A stretch of 64,000 nt of DNA from Catellatospora coxensis (GCF_016862635.1 NZ_BONI01000021.1:1-64000); one strand, 5' to 3'; positions 8,470-21,966 are shown, counted from the first letter of the stretch. The notes: generated by a model from the sequence alone, not told the origin. Numbers and translations are program-made.

Positions 8470-10422
8470 ATGCGCGGCAAGCACACCATCCGTGCCCCCT
8501 TGGCGGTCGTCGTGGCCACGGCCGTGGCGTTCGCCGGCTCCGTCGCCGGCACCGCGGCGCCCGCGACGGCGGCGGCCGGCGACGTCACCATCACGCCGGT
8601 CGAGAGCAACCTGGCCGGCAAGCCCTGGGTCTCGGCCGCGGCCAGCAGCGCATCGGCCAAGGCCGCCCGCGCGATCGACGGCGACCCCGGCACCGCGTGG
8701 CTGGCCTCGCGCCAGCGAGCGGGGGAGTGGCTGACCCTGCACCTCGGCGGACGCTATGACAACGTGCGCAAGGTCGAGGTCGTCTTCCCGGACAAGGGCG
8801 CCGTCTACCAGTACGTCATCGACGCGTCCTCCGACGGGACCACCTGGACGACGGTCGTCGACCGTACCGGCTCCTGGGTGCCGGGCCGCGGCGGGGTGCA
8901 CCTGTTCACCCGCCCCGGCACCGCCCACCTGCGCGTCACCATCACCCGCGCCTCGCCGGGCGCGAAGATCGGTATCAGCGAGCTCTCGGCCTTCAACTAC
9001 CTGCGCGACGACCTGGTGCTGGGCGCCGACCTGTCCTACGCCGACCAGAACACGGCCAGGGACGGCCTGACCTACCACGTCGACGATCCCGCCCAGGCCG
9101 TCGACCTGCTGTCCTTCGCCAAGAACGCCGGCATGGAGTACGTCCGCCTGCGGGTGTTCAACGACCCGCGCGACGAGCGCAGCCACGAGTACCTCGACCC
9201 CGCCTACCAGGGTCTCGAGCGAACCGCGGCGGTCGCGAAGTCGGTCGCGGACAAGGGCATGGGGCTCGGCATCGACCTGCACTACTCCGACCACTGGGCC
9301 GACCCGAGCAAGCAGGCCAAGCCGACCGCCTGGACCAGCCTGTCCTTCGCGGACCTCACCGCCGAGGTCTACGACTACACGCACGACTACGTCCAGGCGC
9401 TGGTCGACCAGGGCACGACGCCGGACAAGGTGGCCGTCGGCAACGAGCTCATCAACGGGTTCCTCTGGGGCAGCGAGCGGCCGCAGCCGTGGTTCGCCGA
9501 CCCGGCCGACTGGTGCTTCACCTGCTACTTCAACAATGATCCCGCCTTCGTCGCGCAGCCGGGCGGCGGCCTGCTGTGGGACTACTTCGGCTCGTCGGAC
9601 GCCACCGAGCGGGCCGCGTACGACGCGGCATGGGACCGGTTCACGACCCTGCAGGCCGCGGGCATCAAAGCCGTCCGCGACGTGTCGGCGGCCAATGGCC
9701 TCGACATCAAGCTCGAGACCCACGTCATCATCGACGACGGCAGGCTCGACCGGACGCTGGAGTTCTGGAGCCAGTTCCTCACCCGGCTCAAGGCCAAGGG
9801 CCAGGACATCGACGTGATCGCGCACTCCTACTACCCGGAGTGGCACGGCAGCGCGGAGGACTACGAGCGCAACCTGCACGCGATCGCCGCGGCACACCCG
9901 GGCTACGAGCTTGAGATCGCCGAGACCTCCCACCCGGCCAACGACTGGGACGGGATCCCGGTGCCGAACTCGCCGTACCCGAAGACCGCGCAGGGGCAGG
10001 CCGACGCGTACCAGCGGGTCTTCCAGATCGCCAACGACCTGCCGGACAACCGCGGCATCGGCGCGCTCGTCTGGGAGCCGGCCAACTGGCAGGAGATGGT
10101 CGACTGGGGCAACTCCAGCTGGCCCGTCCTGAACGTCTTCGGGTCGGTCGAGGTCTACCGCAAGAGCGACGCCGAGCGGGTGCTGCAGGACACGGTCTAC
10201 ACCGCGACGCCGGTCCGGCGGGCGCCGCGCCTGCCCGCGACCGTCGACGTGCTGACGACGGCCGACGGCTCGATCGCACCCGTCGCCGTCACGTGGGACG
10301 CGGTCCCGAGCGGCGCCACGAGCGCACCGGGGGAGATCGTGGTGAACGGCACGACCGCGTACGGGCCGGTGACCGCCGTCGTGGACGTGGTAAGGCGCCT
10401 CGGCCCGCCGATCATCGCGTGA
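8470..10422 (+). CDS. Secreted GH53 endo-beta-1,4-galactanase with F5/8C and Ig-like domains
   Basis: A 650-residue exported enzyme that cleaves beta-1,4-galactan side chains of pectin. After a signal peptide (ending about residue 35), residues 41-176 form an F5/8C (discoidin-like) carbohydrate-binding domain. Residues 178-567 are the GH53 barrel with acid/base Glu326 in VGNELINGFLWG and nucleophile Glu485 in EIAETSHP. Residues 583-650 resemble a bacterial Ig-like (Big_4) module. ATG 8470 is seven bases after the AGGAGG site; ATG 8464 would touch it. The gene is monocistronic, with its own promoter, operator and downstream terminator, so it looks substrate-induced. Confidence 0.93.
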   Translation: MRGKHTIRAPLAVVVATAVAFAGSVAGTAAPATAAAGDVTITPVESNLAGKPWVSAAASSASAKAARAIDGDPGTAWLASRQRAGEWLTLHLGGRYDNVRKVEVVFPDKGAVYQYVIDASSDGTTWTTVVDRTGSWVPGRGGVHLFTRPGTAHLRVTITRASPGAKIGISELSAFNYLRDDLVLGADLSYADQNTARDGLTYHVDDPAQAVDLLSFAKNAGMEYVRLRVFNDPRDERSHEYLDPAYQGLERTAAVAKSVADKGMGLGIDLHYSDHWADPSKQAKPTAWTSLSFADLTAEVYDYTHDYVQALVDQGTTPDKVAVGNELINGFLWGSERPQPWFADPADWCFTCYFNNDPAFVAQPGGGLLWDYFGSSDATERAAYDAAWDRFTTLQAAGIKAVRDVSAANGLDIKLETHVIIDDGRLDRTLEFWSQFLTRLKAKGQDIDVIAHSYYPEWHGSAEDYERNLHAIAAAHPGYELEIAETSHPANDWDGIPVPNSPYPKTAQGQADAYQRVFQIANDLPDNRGIGALVWEPANWQEMVDWGNSSWPVLNVFGSVEVYRKSDAERVLQDTVYTATPVRRAPRLPATVDVLTTADGSIAPVAVTWDAVPSGATSAPGEIVVNGTTAYGPVTAVVDVVRRLGPPIIA

Positions 10423-10506
10423 CCACGTTCGACCGGTCCGGACCGGCCGGATCTGACATCAAGTCGGCCACCTTCCGCACCTCGGAGCCGGCGGTCTGAC
10501 ACGCAC

Positions 10507-10560
10507 CCGATGACGACCTCGGCTCCCGCGGCACGCCGTAGGATCCGAGGCCGTCATCGG
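10507..10560. terminator. Bidirectional hairpin between galactanase and cupin genes
   Basis: Sixteen-base arms CCGATGACGACCTCGG (10507-10522) and CCGAGGCCGTCATCGG (10545-10560) pair with one mismatch around a 22-base loop. It sits between two convergent genes. Confidence 0.75.
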
Positions 10561-10564
10561 GCCG

Positions 10565-11083
10565 CTATCCCAGCCGTGGCGTGAGCGGGGTCAGCTGCTG
10601 GATGTCGTGCCGTGCCCGCAGCTCCGCGATCGCGGCCTGGTCCGGTCGGCCGCCGCCGATCAGGTCACTCAGCTCCTGCAGGTACACCTCGTGTCCGGCC
10701 GGGGTCACGAGGAACAGCATCCGTGCCGGCGCGGGACCCGGGTTGAAGAACGCGTGCGGCACCCCCGACGGCACGAACATGCTGCTACCCGCGCCGCCAC
10801 GCAGCACCTTGGCGCCGTCGTCGGACTCCCAGCCGCGCCAGTCGCCCGCGGCGGTCGGCGACCCCGCCCGGGGACGGAACGCCAGCAGGTCGAGCTCGCC
10901 CTCCAGGATGTAGAACAGCTCCTCGGCATGGTGATGGAAGTGCGCCCCCACATCGAAGCCGGGCTGCACGACGGTCTCGAACATCGACCAGGTCGGGGTC
11001 TGCTCGGCGCCGACCTTCATGGTCATGCCGGAGCCCGCGATGGGCCGTCCGGCGCCGGGAGGCAGCAGAAGTCCAGCAGTCAT
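10565..11083 (-). CDS. Cupin-domain protein
   Basis: A 172-residue single-domain cupin. Motif 1 is seen as GAHFHHHAEELFYILEGELDLL and motif 2 as MFVPSGVPHAFFNPGP; the His and Glu metal ligands of motif 1 are present. Small cupins of this kind are metal-dependent enzymes or sensors for small molecules and the substrate is not evident. ATG 11083 lies nine bases after a GAAGGG ribosome site; ATG 11092 would be too close to it. The gene is divergent from the MmyB-type regulator at 11256, a common arrangement of a regulator with its target. Confidence 0.85.
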   Translation of the reverse strand: MTAGLLLPPGAGRPIAGSGMTMKVGAEQTPTWSMFETVVQPGFDVGAHFHHHAEELFYILEGELDLLAFRPRAGSPTAAGDWRGWESDDGAKVLRGGAGSSMFVPSGVPHAFFNPGPAPARMLFLVTPAGHEVYLQELSDLIGGGRPDQAAIAELRARHDIQQLTPLTPRLG

Positions 11084-11255
11084 CGGTGTCATCCCTTCAA
11101 CGGCACAGGTTCGGCGGTGGTGCGCCCGGTCGCGCGGACCACCGTCCACGTCGTCCACCGCCGCCGCGGTCTCGCCCCACAGACGCTACCGAGACCTGGA
11201 CACCTGGTCCTGGTACAGAAGCTGCTACTCTCCCGCCGAGACCGGGGGACTGTCC

Positions 11256-12074
11256 ATGGACGAAGCGGCGGCGCGTCGAGCCGAACTCGGCCTGTTCCTG
11301 CGTACTATGCGGGCGGCCGTGACACCCGCCGACGTCGGGTTGACGCCCGACCTGCAGCCCGGACGGCGGCGCACGCCGGGGCTGCGCCGCGAGGAGGTCG
11401 CCGAGCTGTCCGGCGTCAGCCTCACCTGGTACACCTGGCTCGAACAGGGCCGTAACGTCACCCCGTCGACCCAGGTCGTGGACGCGCTCGCGCGCGCCCT
11501 GCGGCTCAACGAGGACCAGCACCACCACCTGCGCCGCCTCGTCGGCCCCAGACCGCCGGTCCGGGCGCCGCAGCCGCAGCCGCACCGCCGGCTGCAACGA
11601 CTCGTCGACGCCCATACGACGGTCCTCGCCGTCGTCTACGACCGCCACTTCGACTATGTGGTGTGGAACAGGGCGTACGCCCAGGCGCGGCTCGACCCGC
11701 TGACGCTGCCCGCGGACCGGCGCAATCTGCTGTGGATGATGTTCACGTACCAGCCGAACCGTGCGGTGATGGGTGCGCGCTGGGAGGTCGCGGCCCGCGC
11801 GGTGCTCAGCCAGTTCCGCATCGCGGCAGGCGAGCATCCCGGCGACCCGCGGTACACCTACCTGGTGGATCTGCTCCGGCGGTCGAGCCGCGAGTTCGCC
11901 ACGTGGTGGGCCGAGTACGACGTACGTCCGTTCCGCGCGGCACGCCTCGTCCTGCACGGCGACAGCGCGGACACCGCCGTGGACGTGTTCCAGCTCCGCC
12001 TGGTCGACGAACCCGACCTGCTCATGGTGATCCAGGTGCCCGCGACCGGCCCGGACGACGCTGCCGCCGCGTGA
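11256..12074 (+). CDS. MmyB-type helix-turn-helix transcriptional regulator
   Basis: A 272-residue regulator. Residues 1-90 hold an XRE-type helix-turn-helix with the family hallmark RRTPGLRREEVAELSGVS and TWLEQGR. Residues 105-260 are the MmyB-like PAS/ligand-binding domain with DYVVWNRAYA, NLLWMMFT and DVFQLRLVDEPDLLMV. In this actinomycete family the second domain binds a small lipophilic ligand and the usual target is the neighbouring gene. ATG 11256 follows a GGGG site. The 172-base region shared with the cupin gene probably holds its operator. Confidence 0.9.
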   Translation: MDEAAARRAELGLFLRTMRAAVTPADVGLTPDLQPGRRRTPGLRREEVAELSGVSLTWYTWLEQGRNVTPSTQVVDALARALRLNEDQHHHLRRLVGPRPPVRAPQPQPHRRLQRLVDAHTTVLAVVYDRHFDYVVWNRAYAQARLDPLTLPADRRNLLWMMFTYQPNRAVMGARWEVAARAVLSQFRIAAGEHPGDPRYTYLVDLLRRSSREFATWWAEYDVRPFRAARLVLHGDSADTAVDVFQLRLVDEPDLLMVIQVPATGPDDAAAA

Positions 12075-12082
12075 GGCGGGCG

Positions 12083-12619
12083 TCAGGAGACCGCCGGTGG
12101 CCAGCGGTGTTCGCGCCACTCGTCCCAGGTCGCGAACCCGGCCGGCGGGTCGTCGATGGGTTCGCTGCCGTCGAGCTCGCCCGGTGTGGGGATCTCGATG
12201 AAGGCGGCCCACTCGGCGAGTTCCTCGTCGGACATCGGCCAGGTGGTGTGCGGCGCTTCGGCCAGCCGCCGGTCGGCTCGTCTGCGCTGCTCGGCGGGGG
12301 CGAGTTCGAAGTAGCGCAGCTCGGCCGCCGCGCCCAGGTCCGCTGCCGCCCGGCGGAGCGCGGAGCGCTCGTCGCGGCTCCAGAGGCCGTAGTCGATCAC
12401 GACGTTGTTGCCCAGTTCCAGGGCGCGCAGCCCGATCTGGATGAGCCGCCCTTCGATCACGTCGCCGGCCGAGGTCGGATTGTCGTGGCCGTAGAGGGCC
12501 TTGACCCACTCGTCCTTCGTGAGGCGAAGTGCCTGGTGCTCGATCTCGATGCACCGAGCGGCGGTGGTCTTCCCGGTGCAGGGCAGCCCCACGGTCAGGA
12601 ACAGTGTCGGTCGCCTCAT
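12083..12619 (-). CDS. P-loop AAA/zeta-toxin-like kinase
   Basis: A 178-residue small ATPase. The Walker A motif GLPCTGKTT begins near residue 10; VVIDYGLWSRDER near residue 66 resembles a Walker B/lid segment of the nucleotide-kinase-like AAA_33 group. Related proteins phosphorylate small molecules or antibiotics. ATG 12619 is used because the fold begins at once (MRRPTLFLTVG); the open frame upstream is Arg-rich shadow. It is convergent with the MmyB regulator and divergent from the next gene, so it is probably monocistronic. Confidence 0.75.
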   Translation of the reverse strand: MRRPTLFLTVGLPCTGKTTAARCIEIEHQALRLTKDEWVKALYGHDNPTSAGDVIEGRLIQIGLRALELGNNVVIDYGLWSRDERSALRRAAADLGAAAELRYFELAPAEQRRRADRRLAEAPHTTWPMSDEELAEWAAFIEIPTPGELDGSEPIDDPPAGFATWDEWREHRWPPAVS

Positions 12620-12843
12620 GATCACCCGCTTTCGCCGAACCGGAACCCTCATCATCGCCTCCGCCGGTTCGGCGGCGAACGGCGGCCGGGCCGCAGCCCT
12701 TGTCCGCCCGCGCCGCCGAGCGCGGGTCGGCCGGCGGAGAAGAGCCGACCGCACCCGCCCGGTCCCGGGTGAGGCACGGACGCCCGAGAAGGCCGCTGTC
12801 TCGCGACTCCACCGAGTCATGAAGCAGGCCGTAGCATGGCCGG

Positions 12844-14148
12844 ATGGCCATTCCGGAGTCCCTGCTGGCCGATATGGCCGATCCGGTCTGGTGGGCTGCC
12901 TACCTCCCCGACTGCCGCGAGTTCGACGCCGCCGACGACGGCGCGGACCCGCCGTTCTGGTTCGAGGACCGACCGCCGGTGGACCTCCCCGTGGCCGGAG
13001 GCTACGGTCTGCGGCTGGGCGGCCGGTACGGCTTCTGGTTCCATCTGCTCGAACTCACCGGCCCTGGGTCGCTGCTCGGCCCGCTGGGCAGCGACGACGG
13101 CGCACATCCTGTGCCGCACGTGTTCCGCTGGGACGAGTTCGACCTGCTATGTCGCGCGATGGCACTGAACGATCCGGCCCTGCGCTATCCCGGACCCGCC
13201 GCGGCGCTGCTGTGCCGATTCGCCTTCCTGTCCGAGGAAGAGGATCTGGACGCCGTGACGCCCGTGCTCGACGCTTCGTTGCACGCCACCCGCCCGCAGT
13301 CGCTGGGCCTGTACGGCGCCTGGCCCGGTGCGGGTCACTGGCTTCGCATGCGCGATCTGCGCGGCACCGGCGTCACATGGCACCGTGACACGGCGGGCGA
13401 CCTCACTGCGGACCAGGACCACCGGCAGCGGACCGACACCCTCTGGCCGCTCCACACACTCCGTCGCCGCAGCGAGCCGCGTGCCGTGGCCGCTCCGGGC
13501 GACGACCATGGGCCGGACGCGGGGCGACCGGACGACGGCTCAGGCGAATTTCCGTGGCCCGGATGGCGGGCGATGCTGGCGGCCGCGGAGCTGACTCTGG
13601 CGAACGCGGCGGATCCGGCGTGGCGGGCCGACCCCCGTATCAGCGCCCACCTGGGCGACCTGCTCGCGGGGGAGCTGCGCAGCGGCCCGGTGCTGGCCGC
13701 GCTGCTGGCGCGGGCGGGCTGCCGTCACCCGACCGTGCTGCGGGCCCTGCGCGAGCCGGTGCATCCGCTGGAGGCGGTATGGGTGGCCGAGTTGCTCACC
13801 GGCGTACGCCGGGGCACGCTGCTCGCCTCCCACTGCGGACCCAGCCCGTTTCATCCCCGGCCGAGCCGGGAGCTGACACTGCAGTTCGATCTCGACCGCG
13901 AGTCCATGGCCCGCTTCGGCGAGCTGGTGCTGGAGCTCGACGTGGCGTTGCGCTGCCGGTGGCAGGGTGACGCGATGGGCTTCGCATACAGCCATCCCGC
14001 GATGGCCTCGGCTGCAGGTGCCGGGCTAGGGCAGGCGTCGATCACGCTGGTCGGTGACGTCGAGAGCGGTAGGCGTACGGTCGGCGAGGTGCTGGCCAGG
14101 CGCGGTGCCGGCATCCGGTTGACCGCCGGTGGCGGCGCGTTCGCCTGA
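12844..14148 (+). CDS. Large hypothetical cytoplasmic protein
   Basis: A 434-residue soluble protein that I cannot assign. The N-terminal 200 residues are rich in Trp/Phe and acidic residues (DPVWWAAYLPDCREFDA; YGFWFHLLELTGP), residues 205-235 form a disordered acidic linker, and residues 236-434 are helical with Leu/Ala repeats resembling an armadillo-like helical array. No signal peptide, membrane segment or catalytic motif is visible. ATG 12844 sits close to the first conserved-looking residues. It runs divergently from the kinase gene. Confidence 0.6.
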   Translation: MAIPESLLADMADPVWWAAYLPDCREFDAADDGADPPFWFEDRPPVDLPVAGGYGLRLGGRYGFWFHLLELTGPGSLLGPLGSDDGAHPVPHVFRWDEFDLLCRAMALNDPALRYPGPAAALLCRFAFLSEEEDLDAVTPVLDASLHATRPQSLGLYGAWPGAGHWLRMRDLRGTGVTWHRDTAGDLTADQDHRQRTDTLWPLHTLRRRSEPRAVAAPGDDHGPDAGRPDDGSGEFPWPGWRAMLAAAELTLANAADPAWRADPRISAHLGDLLAGELRSGPVLAALLARAGCRHPTVLRALREPVHPLEAVWVAELLTGVRRGTLLASHCGPSPFHPRPSRELTLQFDLDRESMARFGELVLELDVALRCRWQGDAMGFAYSHPAMASAAGAGLGQASITLVGDVESGRRTVGEVLARRGAGIRLTAGGGAFA

Positions 14149-14161
14149 TGCGGCGTGACCA

Positions 14162-14383
14162 CTACGCGAGCAGGCAAGCGGCCACGCCGAAGATCAGCAC
14201 TAGCGCGGCGGCGATCCACCATTCGCCGGTCAAGCCGCGCAGCACCTCGGACTCCCGGGCGACCAGCGCGGCACGGCCGATGACGAGGACGCCGGTGACG
14301 ATCAGCCACAGGACGGCCAGTTTCACGTCGACGAGTCCGAGCACGGTGCCGCCGAGCAGTATCACTCCCGCATAGACCCACAT
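14162..14383 (-). CDS. Small membrane protein
   Basis: A 73-residue protein beginning MWVYAGVILLGGTVLGL. Three hydrophobic segments are visible (about residues 2-20, 21-40 and 52-72), separated by a charged loop AALVARESEVLRG. The function is unknown. The longer upstream reading to 14521 adds a Pro/Arg-rich stretch that I do not accept. It faces the preceding gene and lies divergent to the large ThuA fusion gene. Confidence 0.5.
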   Translation of the reverse strand: MWVYAGVILLGGTVLGLVDVKLAVLWLIVTGVLVIGRAALVARESEVLRGLTGEWWIAAALVLIFGVAACLLA

Positions 14384-14591
14384 GACGACTCCACTCGACA
14401 GAACGGCGACGTGTCTCGAGCCCGCATCCCACCAGATCGGAGGGTACGGGAACCCGGAGGTCCTGGTCGATGCCAACGTCGTATGAGGTGACGGCGGGCG
14501 GCCGGTCCGGATCGGAGGCACTGCGGGCGGTCGGCACGTGCTGAGCCTTCACAACGGCGGGGGAGTCTGTTTAACTGTCTGCACCCCTATA

Positions 14592-14605
14592 GGAGAGCGC
14601 TCTCC
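14592..14605. promoter_or_regulatory. Perfect GGAGAGCGCTCTCC palindrome, CebR/LacI-like operator
   Basis: A perfect 14-base palindrome with the GAGCGCTC core of the actinomycete CebR operator (published form TGGGAGCGCTCCCA). It lies 186 bases before the ThuA-dehydrogenase start and just after a TATAGG sequence that could be a -10 box. The roughly 400-base gap from 14384 to 14791 shows nothing else clear. Confidence 0.55.
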
Positions 14606-14791
14606 CATCGGCTCCGATCAGGACGGAGGTGAGGGCGCGCACGCCCGCGTTGCCGGGCGGTGCGGCGCCACCCATCGAGTCGCACCAATTCTGAGGCCCA
14701 CCGAGTCACGGTGCGGCCGACAGCTCACCGAACAGACGTGATCGGCGCACGTCTTCATCAGTTCTCTCTACGGGAGAGGTGCCAACCGATC

Positions 14792-18673
<3,882 letters not shown>

Positions 18674-18686
18674 TCGGGTAGACCGA

Positions 18687-18723
18687 CCGGGCGCGGAGGA
18701 CCGCTCAGGTCCTCCGCGCCCGG
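18687..18723. terminator. Strong hairpin after the ThuA-dehydrogenase gene
   Basis: Perfect 16-base arms CCGGGCGCGGAGGACC (18687-18702) and GGTCCTCCGCGCCCGG (18708-18723) around a five-base loop, between convergent genes. Confidence 0.85.
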
Positions 18724-18737
18724 CAGGCGTCACGGCG

Positions 18738-19400
18738 TCACTTGCCGGTGCCGTCCGGCAGGCCGTCGCCGGCCATCAGCCCGTCCACGCCGGTGGTGCT
18801 CAGGTAGACGTGCTGGTGGCCGTTTCCGGCATCGACGTTGATCTGGTCGAGCTGCGTCGCGGCCACCGACCAGGCCGCCACCGCCAGCTCGCGCTGCCGC
18901 GAAGCCGCGGCCTCCACCGGCCGGCGGGACGACTCGGGCAGCGCCCGCGCCGCGGACAGCGTGTCCAGCGCGGCGGCCAGCTGCTCGACCGCGTTGCGCA
19001 GCGCGCCCCGGGCGACATTGGTGGCCGTCATTCCCGACACGGTCGTGGTATACCACGCGATCTCGGCCGTCATGGTCTTCTTCCACTGTGCCAGCTGGGC
19101 GTCATCGACCTTGCCCGGCTCGGCGAGCCCCTCGGCGATCGGCGTGATCACCCCGGCGGTGGCCCGCGCATGCGTGGTCAGCTCGGCGATCTGCGTCTTG
19201 TCCCGGCGGGCCTCCTGCTCGCGCAGCTGCTCCACCGTGGTGTCCGCGGCTCCGGGCGCGGCGACCTGCGTCCCGATCAACACCCCGACCAGCACCGCCA
19301 CCGCCAAGCCGGCGAGGATCCGCAGCACCTGCGCGGCTGGACGGGCCGGCCGCGACGCGGCGGGCGTGGTGTAGGACGGCTTGCCGGTCTTGCGTGACAT
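18738..19400 (-). CDS. Membrane-anchored hypothetical protein
   Basis: A 220-residue protein with a basic Pro/Ala-rich cytoplasmic tail (1-24), one membrane helix (about 25-48, VLRILAGLAVAVLVGVLIG) and an extracytoplasmic domain rich in helices (TTVEQLREQEARRDKTQIAEL; RNAVEQLAAALDTLSAARALP). The helical outer part may be a coiled coil or four-helix sensor-like bundle, but no signalling domain is attached. I do not recognise a family. It lies 122 bases downstream of the copCD-like gene on the same strand and may be a separate unit. Confidence 0.65.
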   Translation of the reverse strand: MSRKTGKPSYTTPAASRPARPAAQVLRILAGLAVAVLVGVLIGTQVAAPGAADTTVEQLREQEARRDKTQIAELTTHARATAGVITPIAEGLAEPGKVDDAQLAQWKKTMTAEIAWYTTTVSGMTATNVARGALRNAVEQLAAALDTLSAARALPESSRRPVEAAASRQRELAVAAWSVAATQLDQINVDAGNGHQHVYLSTTGVDGLMAGDGLPDGTGK

Positions 19401-19522
19401 CGGGATGCTCCTTGGCGAAGGCAGGACAGGTCACTGATCGCCGCCGCACGATCATCCGCGACGACAGTAGCGACGGTGATCGGCCGGTGTCCATGCCGGT
19501 CGCGCATCCCGGAACGGCGAGC

Positions 19523-21199
19523 TCAACCTCTGACGACGAAGTCCAGCTCACCGACGGGGTTGGCGAACTGGCTGACCCGCAGCGACACCTGCATCCGCCA
19601 CGTCCCGGCGACCGGGAGCATGACCTGCGCCGTGTACAGGCCCGCCGACACCTGCGTCAGCGGGACGGCGCCGAGCGACGTCCCGCCGGAGGACAGGCGT
19701 ACCACCGGCGGGGCGACGCCCTCGGTGGGTTCGCCGGCCGCGGTGGTCAGCCGCAGGGTGATGGTGTTGGAGCCGCGGGTGAGCGGGTTGAGGGAGGCGC
19801 GCACCTTGATGTCGCCCAGGGTCGTCTCGTGCGTGTCCGGATCGGCCTCGGCCGACGCGCTCGCGGGCCGGGGGTCGGCCTCGGGGCTGGTGTCGACGAG
19901 GAATCCGGTGATGAGCAGGGCGACGGCGAGGAATGCGCCCTCGATCGCGGTCGCGCGCACCACCGGTCGGGAGTGCGCCTGCGGGCCGGTCCTGCTCGCC
20001 GCCCGCCTGAGGCGGGGGAGCAGCGACCACCTGTTCCACGCCGCGATGGCCAGAGCCGCCAGCACGACGGCGATCTTCGCCAGGACCAGCCGGCCGTAGC
20101 CGGTGTCGACGAGAGCCGTCCACGAACCGAGGATCCGCCACACGAGCAGCGTGCCGGTGGCGACCAGGGCCGCGAGGACGCCCGCGGCGGCGGTCGAGAA
20201 CCGGGCGAGCACCTCGGCCGCGGTGGTGCCACGGCCGGCCAGGGCCGGCAGGGTCAGCGCCAGTCCGGCGAGCCCGCCGAGCCAGACGCTGCCCGCGAGC
20301 AGGTGCAGCGCGTCGGCGCCGACGACGGGGAGTTCGGGGCTGGCCGCGCGGGTGTGCCCGACCAGGGCGGGGGCCATGGCCGCGAGCGCGGCGGCTGCTG
20401 CCGCCGCGACGTGCCGCCGTCGTGCCGCCGAGCCCGTGCTGAGCAGCGTCACGGCCAGCGCCAGCCCACCCACGACGGCCCCGGTGACGGCGTACTCGGT
20501 CAGCGGCAGGGAGGACCAGGTCGCACCCTGGCTGAGCAGGGACGGCCCGCCGCCGAGCAGGTAGACCGCGGTGATCGGCAACGCGGCGAGCCAGGCCACG
20601 GCCGCGGCGGCACCGGCGGCGCGCGCGAGGGCGGCGATCCGGCGTCGTGGGCGATCGGCGCCGGGGTCGGCGGGCAGGAACAGGGCGGCGAACGCGACGA
20701 GCCCGGCGGCGAGCAGGAGGCCGAGGTAGCCCAGCACGCGGGCCAGGGTCAGCGTCCAGGGGACCTCGGGGATGCTGCTCGGTTCAGCCGCGGCCGGGGT
20801 GTTGACGGGGGTGGGCGCGCCGACGGAGAAGGTGAGCGCGCCGCTGATGGGATGGCCGTCCTCGGACACGACCCGCCAGGTGACCACGGTCGTGCCGTCG
20901 CCCAGGCGGGCGGGCAGCTCGACTTCGAGTTCAGCGCCCGTGACGGTCGGCTGCGCTTGGACCGGCTCACCCTGCGGGCCGTAGACCTGGACACCGCCCG
21001 GGACAGCGCGTACGGCTTCGTCGAAGGTGAACAGGATCCGCTCGGGTGCGGTCTGCAGCACCGCGCCCTCGGCCGGGTCGGTGCTGGTGAGGTGCGCGTG
21101 CGCGTGCGCCGGCTGGGGCAGGCCGAGCAGCATCGCGGAGACGAGGACCAGGACCAGCAATGCCGTCGTCCGGATCCGCCGCGCCCCTTGGCCGGTCAT
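19523..21199 (-). CDS. CopC-CopD fusion copper protein
   Basis: A 558-residue exported and membrane protein. The signal peptide ends in AHAHAHLTSTDP; the His at the mature N-terminus is the CopC copper ligand. Residues 29-130 are the CopC beta-barrel, with GHPISGALTFSVG near its end. Residues 150-440 are the CopD domain with about eight helices. A beta-rich tail (470-558; TTLGDIKVRASLNPL) resembles the FixH/YtkA-type domain. Fusions of this kind (YcnJ-like) take up or handle copper outside the membrane. ATG 21199 overlaps the ycnI-like gene stop by four bases, so the two are coupled. Confidence 0.9.
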   Translation of the reverse strand: MTGQGARRIRTTALLVLVLVSAMLLGLPQPAHAHAHLTSTDPAEGAVLQTAPERILFTFDEAVRAVPGGVQVYGPQGEPVQAQPTVTGAELEVELPARLGDGTTVVTWRVVSEDGHPISGALTFSVGAPTPVNTPAAAEPSSIPEVPWTLTLARVLGYLGLLLAAGLVAFAALFLPADPGADRPRRRIAALARAAGAAAAVAWLAALPITAVYLLGGGPSLLSQGATWSSLPLTEYAVTGAVVGGLALAVTLLSTGSAARRRHVAAAAAAALAAMAPALVGHTRAASPELPVVGADALHLLAGSVWLGGLAGLALTLPALAGRGTTAAEVLARFSTAAAGVLAALVATGTLLVWRILGSWTALVDTGYGRLVLAKIAVVLAALAIAAWNRWSLLPRLRRAASRTGPQAHSRPVVRATAIEGAFLAVALLITGFLVDTSPEADPRPASASAEADPDTHETTLGDIKVRASLNPLTRGSNTITLRLTTAAGEPTEGVAPPVVRLSSGGTSLGAVPLTQVSAGLYTAQVMLPVAGTWRMQVSLRVSQFANPVGELDFVVRG

Positions 21200-21966
21200 G
21201 GCCGGCGGCGCTGTCGGACGAGCGCCGTGCCGCCGAGCAGCGCGCCGAGGACCCCGGCCACCAGCGCGGCGATCGTCAGTGCGCGGTCCGTTCCCGGCGC
21301 GGGCGCCGCGGCGGGGGCGTGCGTGGCGTGGGCGTCCCCGGTGGCCGTGTGGTGGAGCGTGCCCGCGGCGGGCGCGGAGGTGGTGAAGCTCGGGGCGGGC
21401 AGTTCGAGCGCCTCGGCGTTCCGCCCGTCCTGGGCGACCTCGATCCAGGCGGATTCGCCCTGCTCGCAGGTCTGGATGGTCGGGAAGACGAGCTCGGTCC
21501 CCGCGGTCTCGGGCAGCTGGACCGAGAGTTCGAAGACCTCGCGGTAGCCGTTCGGGAGCGGGGACTGCGTGCTGAACGAGACCGAGGCGACCCGTTGCAC
21601 GATCTTGTTGCCGTGGGCGTCCACCGCGGGCGGGTCGACCGTCTCGGTCTGCTTCGCGATCGTCCACAATGCCGTCCGGGTGGGGGTCACCGAGGTGATC
21701 TGCGGCGGGATCTGAATGGTGATCTTGGTGGTGGGCGAGTCCTCGCAGCCGTGCCCGACGCTGAACTGCAGGACGGCGTGGGCGCCGGCCGCGGTCGTGG
21801 ACGGGGTGACGGTGACGTGCGCACTGGCCGGGTCCGCGAAGCCGAACACGCTGACGATCAGCGTGGCGGCGCTGGTCTGCAGGACGCGCCGGGCTTGCGT
21901 TCGGGTCGAACGGCGGTCGTGCCGGCCGGCCTGGATCCGGGCGGATCCGATGTCATTGCGCCGCAT
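21196..21966 (-). CDS. YcnI-like DUF1775 copper-associated protein
   Basis: A 256-residue exported protein. The signal segment LQTSAATLIVSVFGFADPASA is followed by HVTVTPSTTAAGAHAVLQF; the mature N-terminal His is the known copper ligand of YcnI proteins. The central GCEDSPTTKITIQIP and the C-terminal membrane helix (LTIAALVAGVLGALLGGTALV) with RQRRRP complete the family plan. It is coupled by a four-base overlap to the CopC-CopD gene. ATG 21966 is preferred; the upstream extension to 22053 is not signal-like. Confidence 0.88.
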   Translation of the reverse strand: MRRNDIGSARIQAGRHDRRSTRTQARRVLQTSAATLIVSVFGFADPASAHVTVTPSTTAAGAHAVLQFSVGHGCEDSPTTKITIQIPPQITSVTPTRTALWTIAKQTETVDPPAVDAHGNKIVQRVASVSFSTQSPLPNGYREVFELSVQLPETAGTELVFPTIQTCEQGESAWIEVAQDGRNAEALELPAPSFTTSAPAAGTLHHTATGDAHATHAPAAAPAPGTDRALTIAALVAGVLGALLGGTALVRQRRRP